From the NCBI GenBank assembly GCA_011037195.1, contig JAAEAF010002812.1, positions 1 through 64,000 of the forward strand: a stretch of DNA of 64,000 nucleotides, given 5' to 3'. Position 1 is the stretch's first letter. Every line of letters starts with the position of its first letter. Position numbers and translations under genes: made by a program. The notes under the pieces are model-generated. The model saw only the letters and a program-made list of their open reading frames with translations, did no database searches and was not told where the DNA came from. The stretch comes from Triatoma infestans (taxonomy: Eukaryota; Arthropoda; Insecta; Hemiptera; Reduviidae). Of the stretch, positions 32,290-42,264 are shown piece after piece.

Positions 32290-32955
32290 TAGCAGATAGG
32301 CTGAAGTAGAAAAGTTGGACACCCAGCTTATGAACTCACCCAAACGGTTAGACTGGCCACAAAAAATCGTCATCACCATCAATAATCGTAAGTCTCGTCT
32401 ACCGCCTAGTGTTGTGAGGTTCCCTTCCTATGCAACTTCTTCCATCCTCCTCTATCCTCTACCAGCGTTTTTCTATTCCTCCATAAAATCCGTCTCTTTA
32501 CGCACGCTTCCTTCACATAATCCTTCCATCTTCATCAGCCTCTCCCTTTTTGTACATCAACCTATGTCTCATATGCTATCCTAGCTGTCCTGTCGAAGCT
32601 CATACGTAGGACATGCCCAAACCAGCGTAATCTATTCTCCTCTATCTTCTCTTCCCTTGGTAGTACTCCCTGACCCTCACTGTCATGAGCTCGCCTAGAC
32701 TTCCCTTCAACCTTTCTCAAATATCTCATTTCACTAGCCTATGCTGACTTTTATGATTCTTATTTAATGTCCAGGTCTCCGATAAGTATGAAAAGAAACG
32801 TCGAACTGTATACCGACAGTATGGTTTTCTTGGACACCTTGTTAAGGAAGACGTTCCTGACCGCACTAATCATTCTATTAGCAGCATTTGTCCTTTCCTT
32901 AACCACCATGTCGCCGAAACCAAAACTGAGAAGATCATAGTGTTTTAACACACAT
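32290..32955 (-). pseudogene. LINE ORF2 C-terminal fragment
   Basis: Read on the minus strand, 32951-32760 carries FGFGDMVVKERTNAANRMIS and VFLNKVSKKTILSVYSS, the region after the RT thumb. 32690-32560 reads NRLRWFGHVLRMSFDRTARI, the RWFGHV signature near the end of many LINE ORF2 proteins. Frameshifts separate the two. The 3' UTR extends to about 32330. The type differs from the RNase H LINEs. Confidence 0.7.
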
Positions 32956-33173
32956 CACCCATAATCAAGTTTCAGTGTGATTAAGTATATATTATATGGT
33001 GTAGTATGTGTAGCGAGCTTGAGTTTTGCCTGAGAATACACTTAATCAAAGTTGTTGCATACACAAATACATGCATCAACTACCTCTGCAGGCCGCATGT
33101 GTGGCCATTAAGAATGCCAATATCTCTGAGAAAGTAGCTAGATTCACTCCACTTGCTACGGAAATGTTTTAAA
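32956..33173. other. No gene recognised
   Basis: A short spacer next to the Tc1-like remnant. A terminal inverted repeat for that element was looked for and not convincingly found. Confidence 0.35.
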
Positions 33174-33176
33174 TTA

Positions 33177-33732
33177 TTTTTTAGTGCTAATTTTTCGGTG
33201 TTCATAGCAAGTATTACCTCCTCTTGCCTTTATCACAACTTTTAGGCGTCTCGGCATATTCTGAATTAAGCGGGAAATTTCGTTTTGTGAGATTAGAGCC
33301 CATTCGTCTTGAAGTGCCCTTTCTAGCTCCTGAAGCGTCCCAGGAAGGACTCCCCGATCTCTTATCCATCTTCCGACCATATCCCACAGATGCTCTATGT
33401 GATTTAAATCAGGGGATGGGCAGGCCAGTTTAGGTAGTCAATATTATGGTTATTAAGAAAGCCTTCACTATTTGGGCTGGTATGTGGAGGAGCTTTATCG
33501 TGCATTAGCACTAACTTCTCACCTATCTCCGGCATGATAGGGGCCACATGTACTTGCAGTATATTCGCCAAATACCGAGCAGCAGTCAACGAATCTCCTC
33601 GAACGATCACTAACTCCGTACGTCTTTGTAAACTGATACAAAGACCACAATAGCAATGGCTGCATATCTGATGCAGCGGCCATCATCAATAAGTGCTACA
33701 GTACGTGCGACATCCTCGGCACTAAGGGCCAT
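33177..33732 (-). pseudogene. Internally deleted Tc1-like transposase (DD34E type)
   Basis: The start ATG at 33732 gives MALSAEDVARTVALIDDGRCIRYAA, the N-terminal HTH. Within 30 codons the frame jumps to DSLTAARYLANILQ, then VLMHDKAPPHT with the second catalytic Asp, NIDYLNWPAH, a one-base frameshift at about 33415, then DLNHIEHLWDMVGRWIRD with the final Glu, and SRLIQNMPRRLKVVIKARGG. The Asp-to-Glu spacing is about 34 residues after correcting for the shift, as in Tc1. About 180 codons, including the first Asp, are gone, so it is dead. A normal length would be ~340 codons. Confidence 0.85.
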
Positions 33733-34640
33733 TTTGAAATTCGAATTCAAGGGACAAGCTAATGCGAAGTTAAAGCAAATAAAAATCAATTCGAACTGAA
33801 TAAAAACAAAACAAAAATTATAATAAATGAGCACAAACTGTAAACATTTTTGATTATTTAATTGTTTTAATACCACAAGTGTAATGTACAATTTGCTCTA
33901 AAAATGTTAACTATCAATTGCCAAAACAAAATAAGTGGTGAAAACAGACCAGACAATATTATATTATTTATTAGCTGTAATTGTTCAAGTGGCCGGAATT
34001 CATTTCTGGTGAGTGTATTATATACATAATAAAATAGAATATCTCAAAAACGAAATACAATATCTCAAAAACGAAAAGTCGAAAAACAAATCAGACAAAC
34101 AAGTACAATCTCCCCCTCGTTTATTTATATGTAATAAATGCACAACTGAACGTTTTAAAATAAATATTGCAAGGATAAAGCAAATATGTCAATTAGAATA
34201 ATTGTAATTATTGGAGTAAGTGAAAATCGAATGAGATTTTCACAGAAGTAAGAGAAAGTAAAAATTTATAAACAGTTACGAACAAGGCAACATTACAATT
34301 TTGTTTAAGCAAAATGAACATTGATTTCTTTAGAAGTGAAACAAAAATAAAGCTCTAATATTAGAGTCTAATATTAGTTTCATTCCAAACGTGATCATGC
34401 AATTTTATATCTAAGATAATATCTTACAATTCTTTTCTAAATGTATAAGTATCATTATAGGAACGCATTTGTGATTTTAAGTAATTTATCTCCTCATGTC
34501 ATTCTAGAGGAAATTAGGCACAGCAAGGAGTTTCTTTTGTAGAAAATACATTTTATATTATTACCCCCTCTTATTTGCTGTAAAAGGAAGAATTGCAATA
34601 GTATCAAATTTTCTTAATTGAGTTACCACCAGATTAGACA
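33733..34640. other. AT-rich flank; family H scraps
   Basis: 34025-34085 repeats AATATCTCAAAAACGAAA twice and 34570-34625 resembles a family H left end. 34345-34375 has a CTAATATTAG palindrome. No gene is seen. Confidence 0.4.
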
Positions 34641-34644
34641 ATTA

Positions 34645-35043
34645 GAGATGATCGAGAAGTTTACGCTTTGTTCGAGGAGCCGGATATTTCTAATGTCATA
34701 AAACTTGGAAGAATGCGATGGGCAGGGCGCCGGCATGGATGTGTAATGAAGAAATCTCGAGAAAAACTATGGAGGGCATTGTACAAATTCACAGGCGCGG
34801 TAGGTAGACCAAGGCTGCGATGGCAGGATTGTGTGGCGGAAGACGCACTGGCAATGCTTGGATTCCGCAAATGGAGGGCGGCTGCGCAGGAAAGAGACGC
34901 CTGGCGGGACCGTCTTGAGGAGACCAAGGCCCTTCAAGAATCATTTAAAGAAGAATAAGGGATACCACCAGAAAGATATAAGACCCAATGAATAGAGAGA
35001 TAAAGGGGGCATATACTACCCAGGCAGGAATTAAAAAAAAAAA
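34645..35043 (+). pseudogene. LINE 3' end with poly(A)
   Basis: KLGRMRWAGRRHGCVMKKSR, then GAVGRPRLRWQDCVAEDAL, MLGFRKWRAAAQERDAWRD and LEETKA, ending in a stop at 34956-34958. It is the typical C-terminal end of LINE ORF2 (RWAGH, GRPxxRWxDCV, WRxxxxDRxxWR). The A-run at 35031-35043 directly abuts TCTGGTGTGAAACACTC, the start of a minus-strand family H end. 5'-truncated near 34640. Confidence 0.85.
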
Positions 35044-35104
35044 ATCTGGTGTGAAACACTCATAACGACTTTCTTTTACTCCTTTTAAATTATGACAGAA
35101 TTAT

Positions 35105-35780
35105 ATAGTTGACGTTACTTATAAGTAGTAAGTCAATATTATGTTAAGTAGTTACATACGAGTAAGTGTGATAAGCGAATGAGTGAAGTGCTGCTATCTG
35201 TGACGAGGAACCGCATTAGAGTGGAGGGGAGAGCGACCGAGCGAGAGAGGTGGGACTGGAGAGAAGGTCATTCTTGCTGTCGCAATGAGAGGCGCCTGTG
35301 TCTGAACTAAGAAATAAACGTTCGTAACTGGCAACTACAAAGTACCTACTACCTGATGATGGAAGTAATCAAGAATTCACAATCACGTGAATTGGGCTCG
35401 ATCGCACTGATCGCATGACCGCATCTACTCGAGAGACCAGGTACGACTTCCTGTTTGTCTGTCTGTGTTCGACCTCTCCCGACACCACCTCGACGTCATC
35501 CTTCTCAACGACGCCGGTGTAACCAATTGACCGTACTTGTGTAATTAACTCTATTTGTAGATAGAAATTAATACCTTTCAGAAATTGCTAACGATTGATG
35601 TAATAAGTATTATAATAGTAATATAGTATTATTGATGTAATAAATAATATAATTATATTACGTAAACTCTATGTGTGAATGTGTGGATGTCTGGTTCTGT
35701 AGTGGTAAGTTAGTATAAGCCCTGAAATGATGTAATTTAGTTCCATAGTATTTGAAAAATTAGAAATACTTTCGTATATT
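35105..35780 (+). repeat. Dispersed repeat shared with 51531-52200 (solo LTR-like)
   Basis: It shares with the second copy, in the same order, GTAAGTGTGAT, GAGCGACCG, TTGGGCTCGATCGC, TCGAGAGACCA, TCGACCTCTC, ACTAATTGAC-like text and GTCTGGTTCT. It is non-coding and GC-rich in the middle, and TGACGTTAC begins both copies. Length and composition suit a solo LTR, but LTR ends and a target duplication were not settled. Confidence 0.6.
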
Positions 35781-35949
35781 GTCGAATATACTGTACACCT
35801 ATCCTAGCCACCCTTCCTCGCCTAACCGCTCCACCTCAGGTAACATCACAAGAGATAAGTGCCAACCTACTAATCTTGGTAGATAGAGAAGTGATGATGT
35901 TGCGGCCCAGTAGAGCGCTCTAAAAACACTGAACCAACTACATATCTTT

Positions 35950-36420
35950 TTCTTCTTTCCTAGCTCTACAACCCAGTGTTGTGGGTCTTGGCCTCCTCAA
36001 TATGTTTCCGCCAGCCGTCCCTATTTGTATCGGCCGCAATCCAGTTACGCGGTCCGAGGATATTCTTCGCGTCCTGGGCAATTCCATCATACCAACCCAA
36101 TCTGGGTATCCCAACCCTCCATTTACTACCCGGGGGTGTCACGCAGCAGTTTGGAAGGAATCTTGTCGCCACTCAGTCTCGCCACATGGCCCGCCCATCT
36201 CAGTCTGTTTAAACTAATCCAAGCTACTACTGGGGGGGGCTCCTTCGTTAAAACATACAACTCTCTATTCTTTCTACGTAGCCAGATCTTACCATCACTT
36301 ACTGGGCGTAGATTTTGCGCAGTAGCTTCCTCTGAAACACCTGCAGATCGTGTTCGTCTGTCTTTGAAATGGTCCAAGTTTCTGACGCGTATGCCAATAC
36401 AGGCCGAGTAGAACCAATTA
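35950..36420 (-). pseudogene. LINE ORF2 C-terminal fragment
   Basis: The minus strand 36412-36126 reads YSACIGIRVRNLDHFKDRR, SEEATAQNLRPVSDGKIW, then NRLRWAGHVARLSGDKIPSK. A frameshift leads to 36172-35966, RVGIPRLGWYDGIAQDAKNI and TNRDGWRKHIEEAKTH. It is similar in layout to the plus fragment at 34645, but the 3' end here is on the low side. The Tyr of the usual YGSE block lies upstream of the break at about 36420, where family H begins. Confidence 0.82.
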
Positions 36421-36424
36421 CATA

Positions 36425-37025
36425 TAACATTTGAAATTAACACCAAAAAATTTCGTATAACTATCCAAAATAACTTTTTTTGGAAAAAATGTTTCAAAGA
36501 AAAGTGATACGTTTTTATTTGTGAAGTTAGAATACCAAGTTTAAAGGAAATCGTTATAGTTGTTTTCGAGAAAACGCCAAAAAAATACAAAAACCTAAAA
36601 TCTGTAAAGTAGCACTTCCGGTTAACCGATTATGGCACAAACAAAATCTGGCATGAAATACTCAAACCACTTTCTCTTATTACGTAGTTACAATTTTCAA
36701 TATAAGAAAATATATATATGTGTGTGTGTGTGTGCCTCCAAAATACAACATATAAAAATCAGACTTCCGATAAACCGTTTTTTTTAAACTCAGAATTTTG
36801 GCCTAAAAAATTGTTATTAATACCTATTTAGTAAAATCGCATTTCGCTAGTAGTAGTAGTTGGTGTGCTCCCTGCAGATTTTCGTTTCTCTATTATTTCG
36901 TTCACACGCACGCACACACACACACACACACACACCAACCATTAGCGAACAGGTATTTCCGGTGAGAAATCAATTTCGAAAATCTGACAATCTTAGTACT
37001 TCCTATTAACTAGGAGAAAGTTAAA
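36425..37025 (-). repeat. Family H copy (minus) with (TG)/(CA) microsatellites
   Basis: A right end at 36650-36690 (AAATCTGGCATGAAATACTC, TTTCTCTTATTAC), modules on either side, (TG)n at 36718-36734, (CA)n at 36904-36935, and a left end at 36945-37022 (CCGGTGAGAAATCAATTTCG, TACTTCCTATTAACTAGGAG, AAAGTT). At least two copies overlap here. Confidence 0.75.
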
Positions 37026-37059
37026 AAAAAATATTAAATAAAAAAAAATTTTTAATATA

Positions 37060-37520
37060 AAAAATGCTATATGAACAAGATGTAAATAGAGCGCTTTGTT
37101 CTCAGTACAATGTTTTGTACAAAAATTTCTTTTGTAAAAATTCAGTTCACCCGTATTTGACATTAGATTCACCCATAGACAGATTAAGATTATTAAGCCA
37201 AATTAGAGTTTCTCTCAGCAAACAAATAATTTTGTGCTTCAATAAAGGCATCCATAGAATTAAGACTGGATACTATTGCCCTCTGTGTTTAAATAATTCT
37301 TTGATGATTTAAATCATATATTTTTTGTTTGTCCATTTTATGTAGAACCGGTAAATATCTAAATGAATACAAACAAGATATCTGTATTGTATTAAATCCA
37401 AAACAACCAACCATGTTGTTAATCTCTATTATTTTCTAACTAAAGTTCTATTAGATTTTAGAGAGAGTTCACTGTAGATGTTTGGACAGATAACAACGCT
37501 CTGTTTCATTGTTAAAGTGG
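37060..37520 (+). pseudogene. LINE ORF2 C-terminal fragment (CR1/L1-like tail)
   Basis: FCKNSVHPYLTLDSPIDR, then LRLLSQIRVSLSKQII, NKGIHRIKTGYYCPLCLNN, followed after a stop by FLFVHFM. The Cys..Cys motif and hydrophobic end resemble the tail of the minus fragment 39000-39678 (EKCFLCNYNVP). 37320-37520 continues as decayed sequence. Confidence 0.6.
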
Positions 37521-37954
37521 TTTAAAATTGTCGTACCTCAGTAATTTAAGACAGGAACGTAGTTTAAAGAGTTTTCTAGTATACGTTTCAATTTCATTGA
37601 AATCTATCGAGTGGTTAGTGAGATATCGTTCACTAAAACTTAGTGTTTTTAAAGAGTGTTGCAATTGGTGGGGGAATGAAGTTGGTCTTCTCTCATGTGA
37701 GACCCCCTCTCTTACTTAAAATCCATTGTTGATAGATTTTGGTTGATATTTATTTAACTGTTACGAAGCTCTGTTTAATTGTAAACAACTCTCTTTATTA
37801 CAGACATTTGTTTACTCTTCTTACTTCTGTGTATTTCATTGGTAATAATTTTGTTTCTGTCATAATGTTTTCACTCTACGAATATTAAGTGAAACTCATT
37901 ACAAGTAAAAGTTGAATTAATTATCGACATATCAGTTCATTTTCTCTTCATTAT
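37521..37954. other. Possible 5' UTR of the LINE ORF1, otherwise unassigned
   Basis: AT-rich. The ORF 37528-37719 has no recognisable domain. Proximity to the ORF1 at 37955 suggests retroelement leader sequence. Confidence 0.35.
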
Positions 37955-38740
37955 ATGTCTGAAGCCTCGCCTTGTTATAATAAGCGCCTAAGAAGTTCTC
38001 CTGGCGATTCTGTGAAGGCATTTAAAAAATTTGAATTATCTGAAGAAGTTAGTATGGAGAAGAGCGATTTAGTTGTTAAGATGATGGAGGTGATGTCTGG
38101 CCTGTTAGACGATAAATTAGCCCCGCTTGCTACTAGAGAAAACAAAAAGGAAATCATTGCTTTAAAACAAGAAAATACTTCTCTTAAGTCGGAAATTGAT
38201 TCCTTAAGAAAATTACACATTAAAGCTGAAGCTAGAACAGAGGAATTAGAATTGTTATCTCGCCGAAATAATTTATTATTTAAAGGTTTGAATTATTCCT
38301 CTTCTGGTGACCTCAATGAATCTCCCAGTGCATTTGGTGGTCGTGATCTTTTGAAAGTTGATATTCCACCTGATCACCTGAATGCAGTTCCACTAGGAGG
38401 GCGTAGATGGCATGTTAATCGACCCTTATTTGTTTCGTTCTTTAGTCAGCAAGATAGAAATAAAGTTCTAAGTGCTACGAAGATCCTCAGAGGAACGAGT
38501 TTCGTTGTTCAGCAGGATCTCCCCCAGGTTTCAAGATAGAAACAATCTAAATTTCTAGTATTAAAGAAAGAAATTTTAAGAGTAAACAACAAAGTCAGTG
38601 TGAAGATACGCCCAAATTATTTATTTGTGGAGGTCTCTAAGTTCACTTGGTACAACTGTGAAGGATTATGCATCTCTGGTGAAGATGGCTCCGAAAAACT
38701 CAACACCTTAGTGGGAAGTGATCTAACTAAACTAAACTAA
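37955..38740 (+). pseudogene. LINE ORF1p (coiled coil, RRM, C-terminal domain) with one stop
   Basis: The open frame starts MSEASPCYNKRLRSSPGD. Residues ~45-105 are heptad-like and charged (EIIALKQENTSLKSEIDSL), a coiled coil for trimerisation. Then come ELELLSRRNNLLFKGLN and RRWHVNRPLFVSFFSQQDR, matching the RRM of L1/CR1-type ORF1 proteins. One TAG at 38537-38539 interrupts, after which the same frame continues LVLKKEILRVNNKVSVKIRP and NYLFVEVSKFTWYN to about 38740. It is an RNA-binding chaperone in active LINEs. Only one lesion makes it one of the youngest coding remnants in the window. No endonuclease or RT follows; A-rich sequence starts at 38725. Confidence 0.72.
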
Positions 38741-38999
38741 CTAACTAAGTAAATAAGTAAACAATAAGTGAAATAAGTAAACAAAGAGTAAAAATAAACA
38801 ATATAAAATTTAAACAATAATTAGTCTACTACAATTAAACTATACAAAATTTAAATTAAATTAAATTAAAACAGAACTCATCCAGAAGAGAAACCAGAAG
38901 AGAAAAATAACGTTTGTTGAAAAAAAAGAAAAATAAGGAAAAAAATGAAATCACAATTCAATTACAATGATCAAATACACTTAAATTATCTACCTAGAG
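38741..38999. other. A-rich low-complexity sequence
   Basis: Runs of AACTAAACTAAACT, AAGTAAACA and AAATTAAATTAAA. It separates two LINE pieces that face each other. Confidence 0.6.
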
Positions 39000-39678
39000 T
39001 AAGAATCAATTATCAGAAAGCCAGTGATACATGCCCTTCCCGGCTTGGCGAGCATAGCCTTACGGAGGGCGAGGGTGGACCAGACCAGACAAGAACCCAA
39101 TGATCTCCTCCCTGGAGAGAGTAGTTTTTCTGAAATAAATTTGACGAAACTCAGATAATAGAGAACATTCCCCCAGGAAGTGGTACATTATAATTACAAA
39201 GAAAACACTTTTCTTCGTCGAAGTCTCTATCTAACCAAGGCCTATGGTTTAAATACAGAAGTTCCCCTCGGAGCTTGAAAAACCAATGCAGTTCAAGGAA
39301 GTTTAATTTATCACGAAAAGAGGCCGTTACGCAATCTTGATGTTCACAAACTAAGTGGCTGTATAAAGAAAAACGTTCGGATATGACCGCTCTATTTAGT
39401 GACTGATCAAAAAGAGATTCTCTAATCGCAGAAGCAAGAGAAAAGAGCTGACTGCGCCAGTTTGAAAGATCAACGAGGCAACCCTCAAAGCCATGGGAAT
39501 ACGTTCTTGCCAAAGAAAGACAATGCTTAAACCAAAAGAGTTTTTTATTGATAATTTTAAGAGCTATTTTCTTAGTAAGTATATTATCAGAAAAGGTAAG
39601 TGTTTTCAGAATATATTTAAAGTGCAAAGATAAAGAGTGGGACTCAAAGGGTTCCAGAGCTGATTCTATTGTAAGCAT
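39000..39678 (-). pseudogene. LINE ORF2 C-terminal fragment
   Basis: A 175-codon open stretch on the minus strand: ESALEPFESHSLSLHFKYIL, KLFWFKHCLSLARTYSHGFE, DLSNWRSQLFSLAS, RFSLYSHLVCEHQD, LHWFFKLRGELLYLNHRPW, then EKCFLCNYNVPLPGGMFSI. The arrangement, with a late CxxC and a FLFxCP-like end, resembles the C-terminus of CR1/L1-group ORF2. The frame is entirely open, so it is fairly young. The 3' UTR continues to about 39000. It may belong with the ORF1 at 37955. Confidence 0.6.
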
Positions 39679-40599
39679 ATAATTTGGCGTAGAGAAAGGA
39701 AGAGAAAATAACTTTTCAACGAAGAATCTCTGAAATTTGACACTATCGCAATACTTGCTCGTATAAAAGGAAGTATTAAAAAGATTGAAGAACTTTTTGT
39801 CATAGTGTTTATGCTTGAAATTTGGCTGCTAGTTCTGTGATGGGCCCAAATAGGAAGTGTAGGGATATTGTTTTATTTAAAGTATAACACGGACAGTTTG
39901 CCATGGGGGGGGGTACTAAGGCAGGACTTATGTATTGTAAACTGTACTGTGGAGCAGATAATAGGCACAAATAGGGTTATAACTACAAGCTTAAACAAAC
40001 TTAATTGGCAATTCTGTTTACTACTGGTATGGTCTTAGGTTACTTTACTACCAACAATTGAGACCCCTTAGGATCTTGTTTTGTTTTTCTAACGTAATGC
40101 GATCTTCATTTTGTCACTAAAACTAAGTTCATTTAAAATAGATTAAAATAGAACTAATAGTAAACCACTTATTTTTAGTTTAAAATATTAAGTACTCAAT
40201 AATACTCTGCTATTTTAGTTTATTTATTATTAATAAAGCTTTTAAAAGGACTTTTATTTACTATAGAACAATGAAACAACTCCATTATTACTTGTACATC
40301 CGGGCCAGTACTAAATATAATGCAGGTCACTGTCGTCATTACACATAATATTTTCATCTAATAAACGTTAACTCGGCGGTTTGTCGACCTGTCCAATCAG
40401 ACACTATTTGATTAACAGATTAACTTAACAGATTTTGATACTCAAACAAGTAAGACTAAATTTAGAAAAGTGAAGGATGTTTATAAAGTAACATTGATAA
40501 AAAAAAATAATAATCTTATATAAAATATCACATGATTTTTCTTCTATTGCGGTTCAAACGATTATAAAACCGCAAAATTTTAGTGTACGTACCGCTGAA
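39679..40599. other. Family H left end (minus, 39720-39775), then unassigned
   Basis: TGAAATTTGACACTATCGCA followed by TTGCTCGTATAAAAGGAAGT is a decayed left end. 39780-40599 shows no recognised gene; a G9 run lies at about 39905. Confidence 0.45.
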
Positions 40600-41150
40600 G
40601 CGAATATCGGAACTATCGGGGCCACGAGTTTCTGATTCTAAGCTGCCATTAAAGCATTGGGCTATTGTGTTATCAGTCTATGTGTTATCAGTTAATCCTT
40701 GTCTGGGATAAGCGGGAAGAGCTCAGAAATGAGAAGAAATTGAAGAGTCCACCTCCGAGGAATGAAGCAAGCTGTCTTAGCTTGGGCGGTTGTGATTAGA
40801 AAAGATCTGAAGCGTGCATCAGGCTTGTTAAAACACAGCTTCGAATGCTGACGGGTTTCTTCACGGGACATTGTAGACTCAAGGGCCACCTGAAAAAGCT
40901 GTACCTAGAACACGATAGCACCTGCAAATTCTGCAGGGAGATGGATGAAGCTTCAATACACCTCCTGACGGAATGCGGCACTCTCATCCAAAGAAGATTT
41001 GGAAGCCTGGTTATTTATGGTTTATATGTGTTGGAGGAAGATAATACACTCCTTGGAACCTTCCCAGACGTTTCATCCTGACATCATTGGGAGGGGCACA
41101 ATAGACTTCTTTTAGTCGCAGTTCACTGTTCCGCGTCATTGAAATTATTA
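40600..41150 (+). pseudogene. LINE RNase H/zinc-knuckle tail, copy related to 1-4707
   Basis: 40630-40680 matches the SDSQAAIKAL region in decayed form. 40845-41081 reads LTGFFTGHCRLKGHLKKL, STCKFCREMDEASIHLLTEC and IQRRFGSL. The 3' UTR is at 41085-41140. The gap between the RNase H start and the knuckle is deleted. Confidence 0.75.
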
Positions 41151-41439
41151 ATGTGACCCCGCAGTGAATGACGGATTGAAGATCTCTGCTTTAAAACAAT
41201 AATACAATCATGTCAATCGCGTAGAAAACCTAATGAACTTTCCTTATCAACATCTGAAGATGGTCTTCACCTTAGAAATGACATTCTATGCATATGATTA
41301 GATTGGAGAGGAATCCTGTTTTACGAACTGCTTCCAATAAATTTTATCAGAAACATTTTTTAGGATAACCGATGTAGTCTTTTCAAGTAATGAGGAAGAA
41401 ATGAAGAAAGCATCACTCTTATCTGGACATTATCTGGAC

Positions 41440-41700
41440 AGTCCCAGGCCTGCATCAGTCTGAATAGGAATAGGTATTCACCGGGCATTGTAGACTTGTG
41501 GTATACAAGAAGAAGCTAGGCCTAGAAAGTGAGAACACTTGCTGATTCTTTGGGGATTTGGGCGAAACACCAATGCACCTCCTGACAGACTGAGCTGCAG
41601 TCAAAGAAGATTTAGAAGCCTGGATAACAACTACTAGGTGATGGAGGAGCATATAACCTTCTCAGAATGGCATTTTAGAAAGTTCTGGGAGACCCCATTG
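41440..41700 (+). pseudogene. Second, more decayed LINE tail of the same family
   Basis: SLNRNRYSPGIVDLW, then LADSLGIWAKHQCTS-like text over the knuckle region and KKIxKPG matching RRFGSLG. It lies ~300 bp after the previous tail in the same orientation. 41151-41439 between them is unassigned. Confidence 0.6.
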
Positions 41701-41739
41701 ATAACAATTGTTAATTAATTTATATCTCACTAATTTGAC

Positions 41740-41910
41740 TAACATTAACAGAAAGTCGTGTGGGTGTTTCACATCAGATTTTTTTGAGGTCTTTGATCTT
41801 CACATTTAAACATGCACGCCCATCCAGTTTCCAGTGAAAATTCAATTCGAAAATCTGACATGATCGCATACTTCCTATCACTAGCAGTAACAGAAAGTAA
41901 AAAAAAAAAT
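41740..41910. repeat. Family H right end (plus) facing a left end (minus)
   Basis: AACAGAAAGTCGTGTGGGTG, TTTCACATCAGATTTTTTTG at 41748-41786, then the reverse of a left end at 41820-41905 (CAGTGAAAATTCAATTCGAA, TACTTCCTATCACTAGCAG). The two termini meet in opposite orientation. Confidence 0.7.
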
Positions 41911-42264
41911 AAAAAATAAATAAGAAACATAAAAAAGGATATAGAAATAAAAATAAAATATAAATTTATGTAAAAAGAAAAATTTTGCAAACATACTGTA
42001 GGATGTTGCTCTCCTGATATTGTTTACAGAAAATATAGTTGTTTGGCAGTTGAACAAACAAAACCCAGCCAATCTCACATGATTCATGTACTTACTCCTG
42101 GTTATGAGTGAAATAATATCCTAGCATATCAACCAAAAAAATAAGTTTTATTCCATATATATATATACAATTAATTGTATATGTATATATTCCATTATGT
42201 ATATATATATTGTATATACGTATTCTATGTATATTATATATATATATATAAGAAATATAATATA
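41911..42264. other. AT-rich target region of the mariner
   Basis: Includes a (TA)-rich tract at 42150-42263. TA at 42263-42264 is the duplicated target dinucleotide of the next element. Confidence 0.5.

Noticed and set aside
33000..33960. Terminal inverted repeats for the Tc1-like remnant
   Set aside because: CCACTTGCTACGG on the left and CCACTTATTTTG (complement) on the right share only six bases, too short to claim.
37955..38539. Host coiled-coil gene
   Set aside because: The coiled coil followed by RRNNLLFKGLN and the RRM-type block is the LINE ORF1p layout, and same-frame coding continues past the stop.
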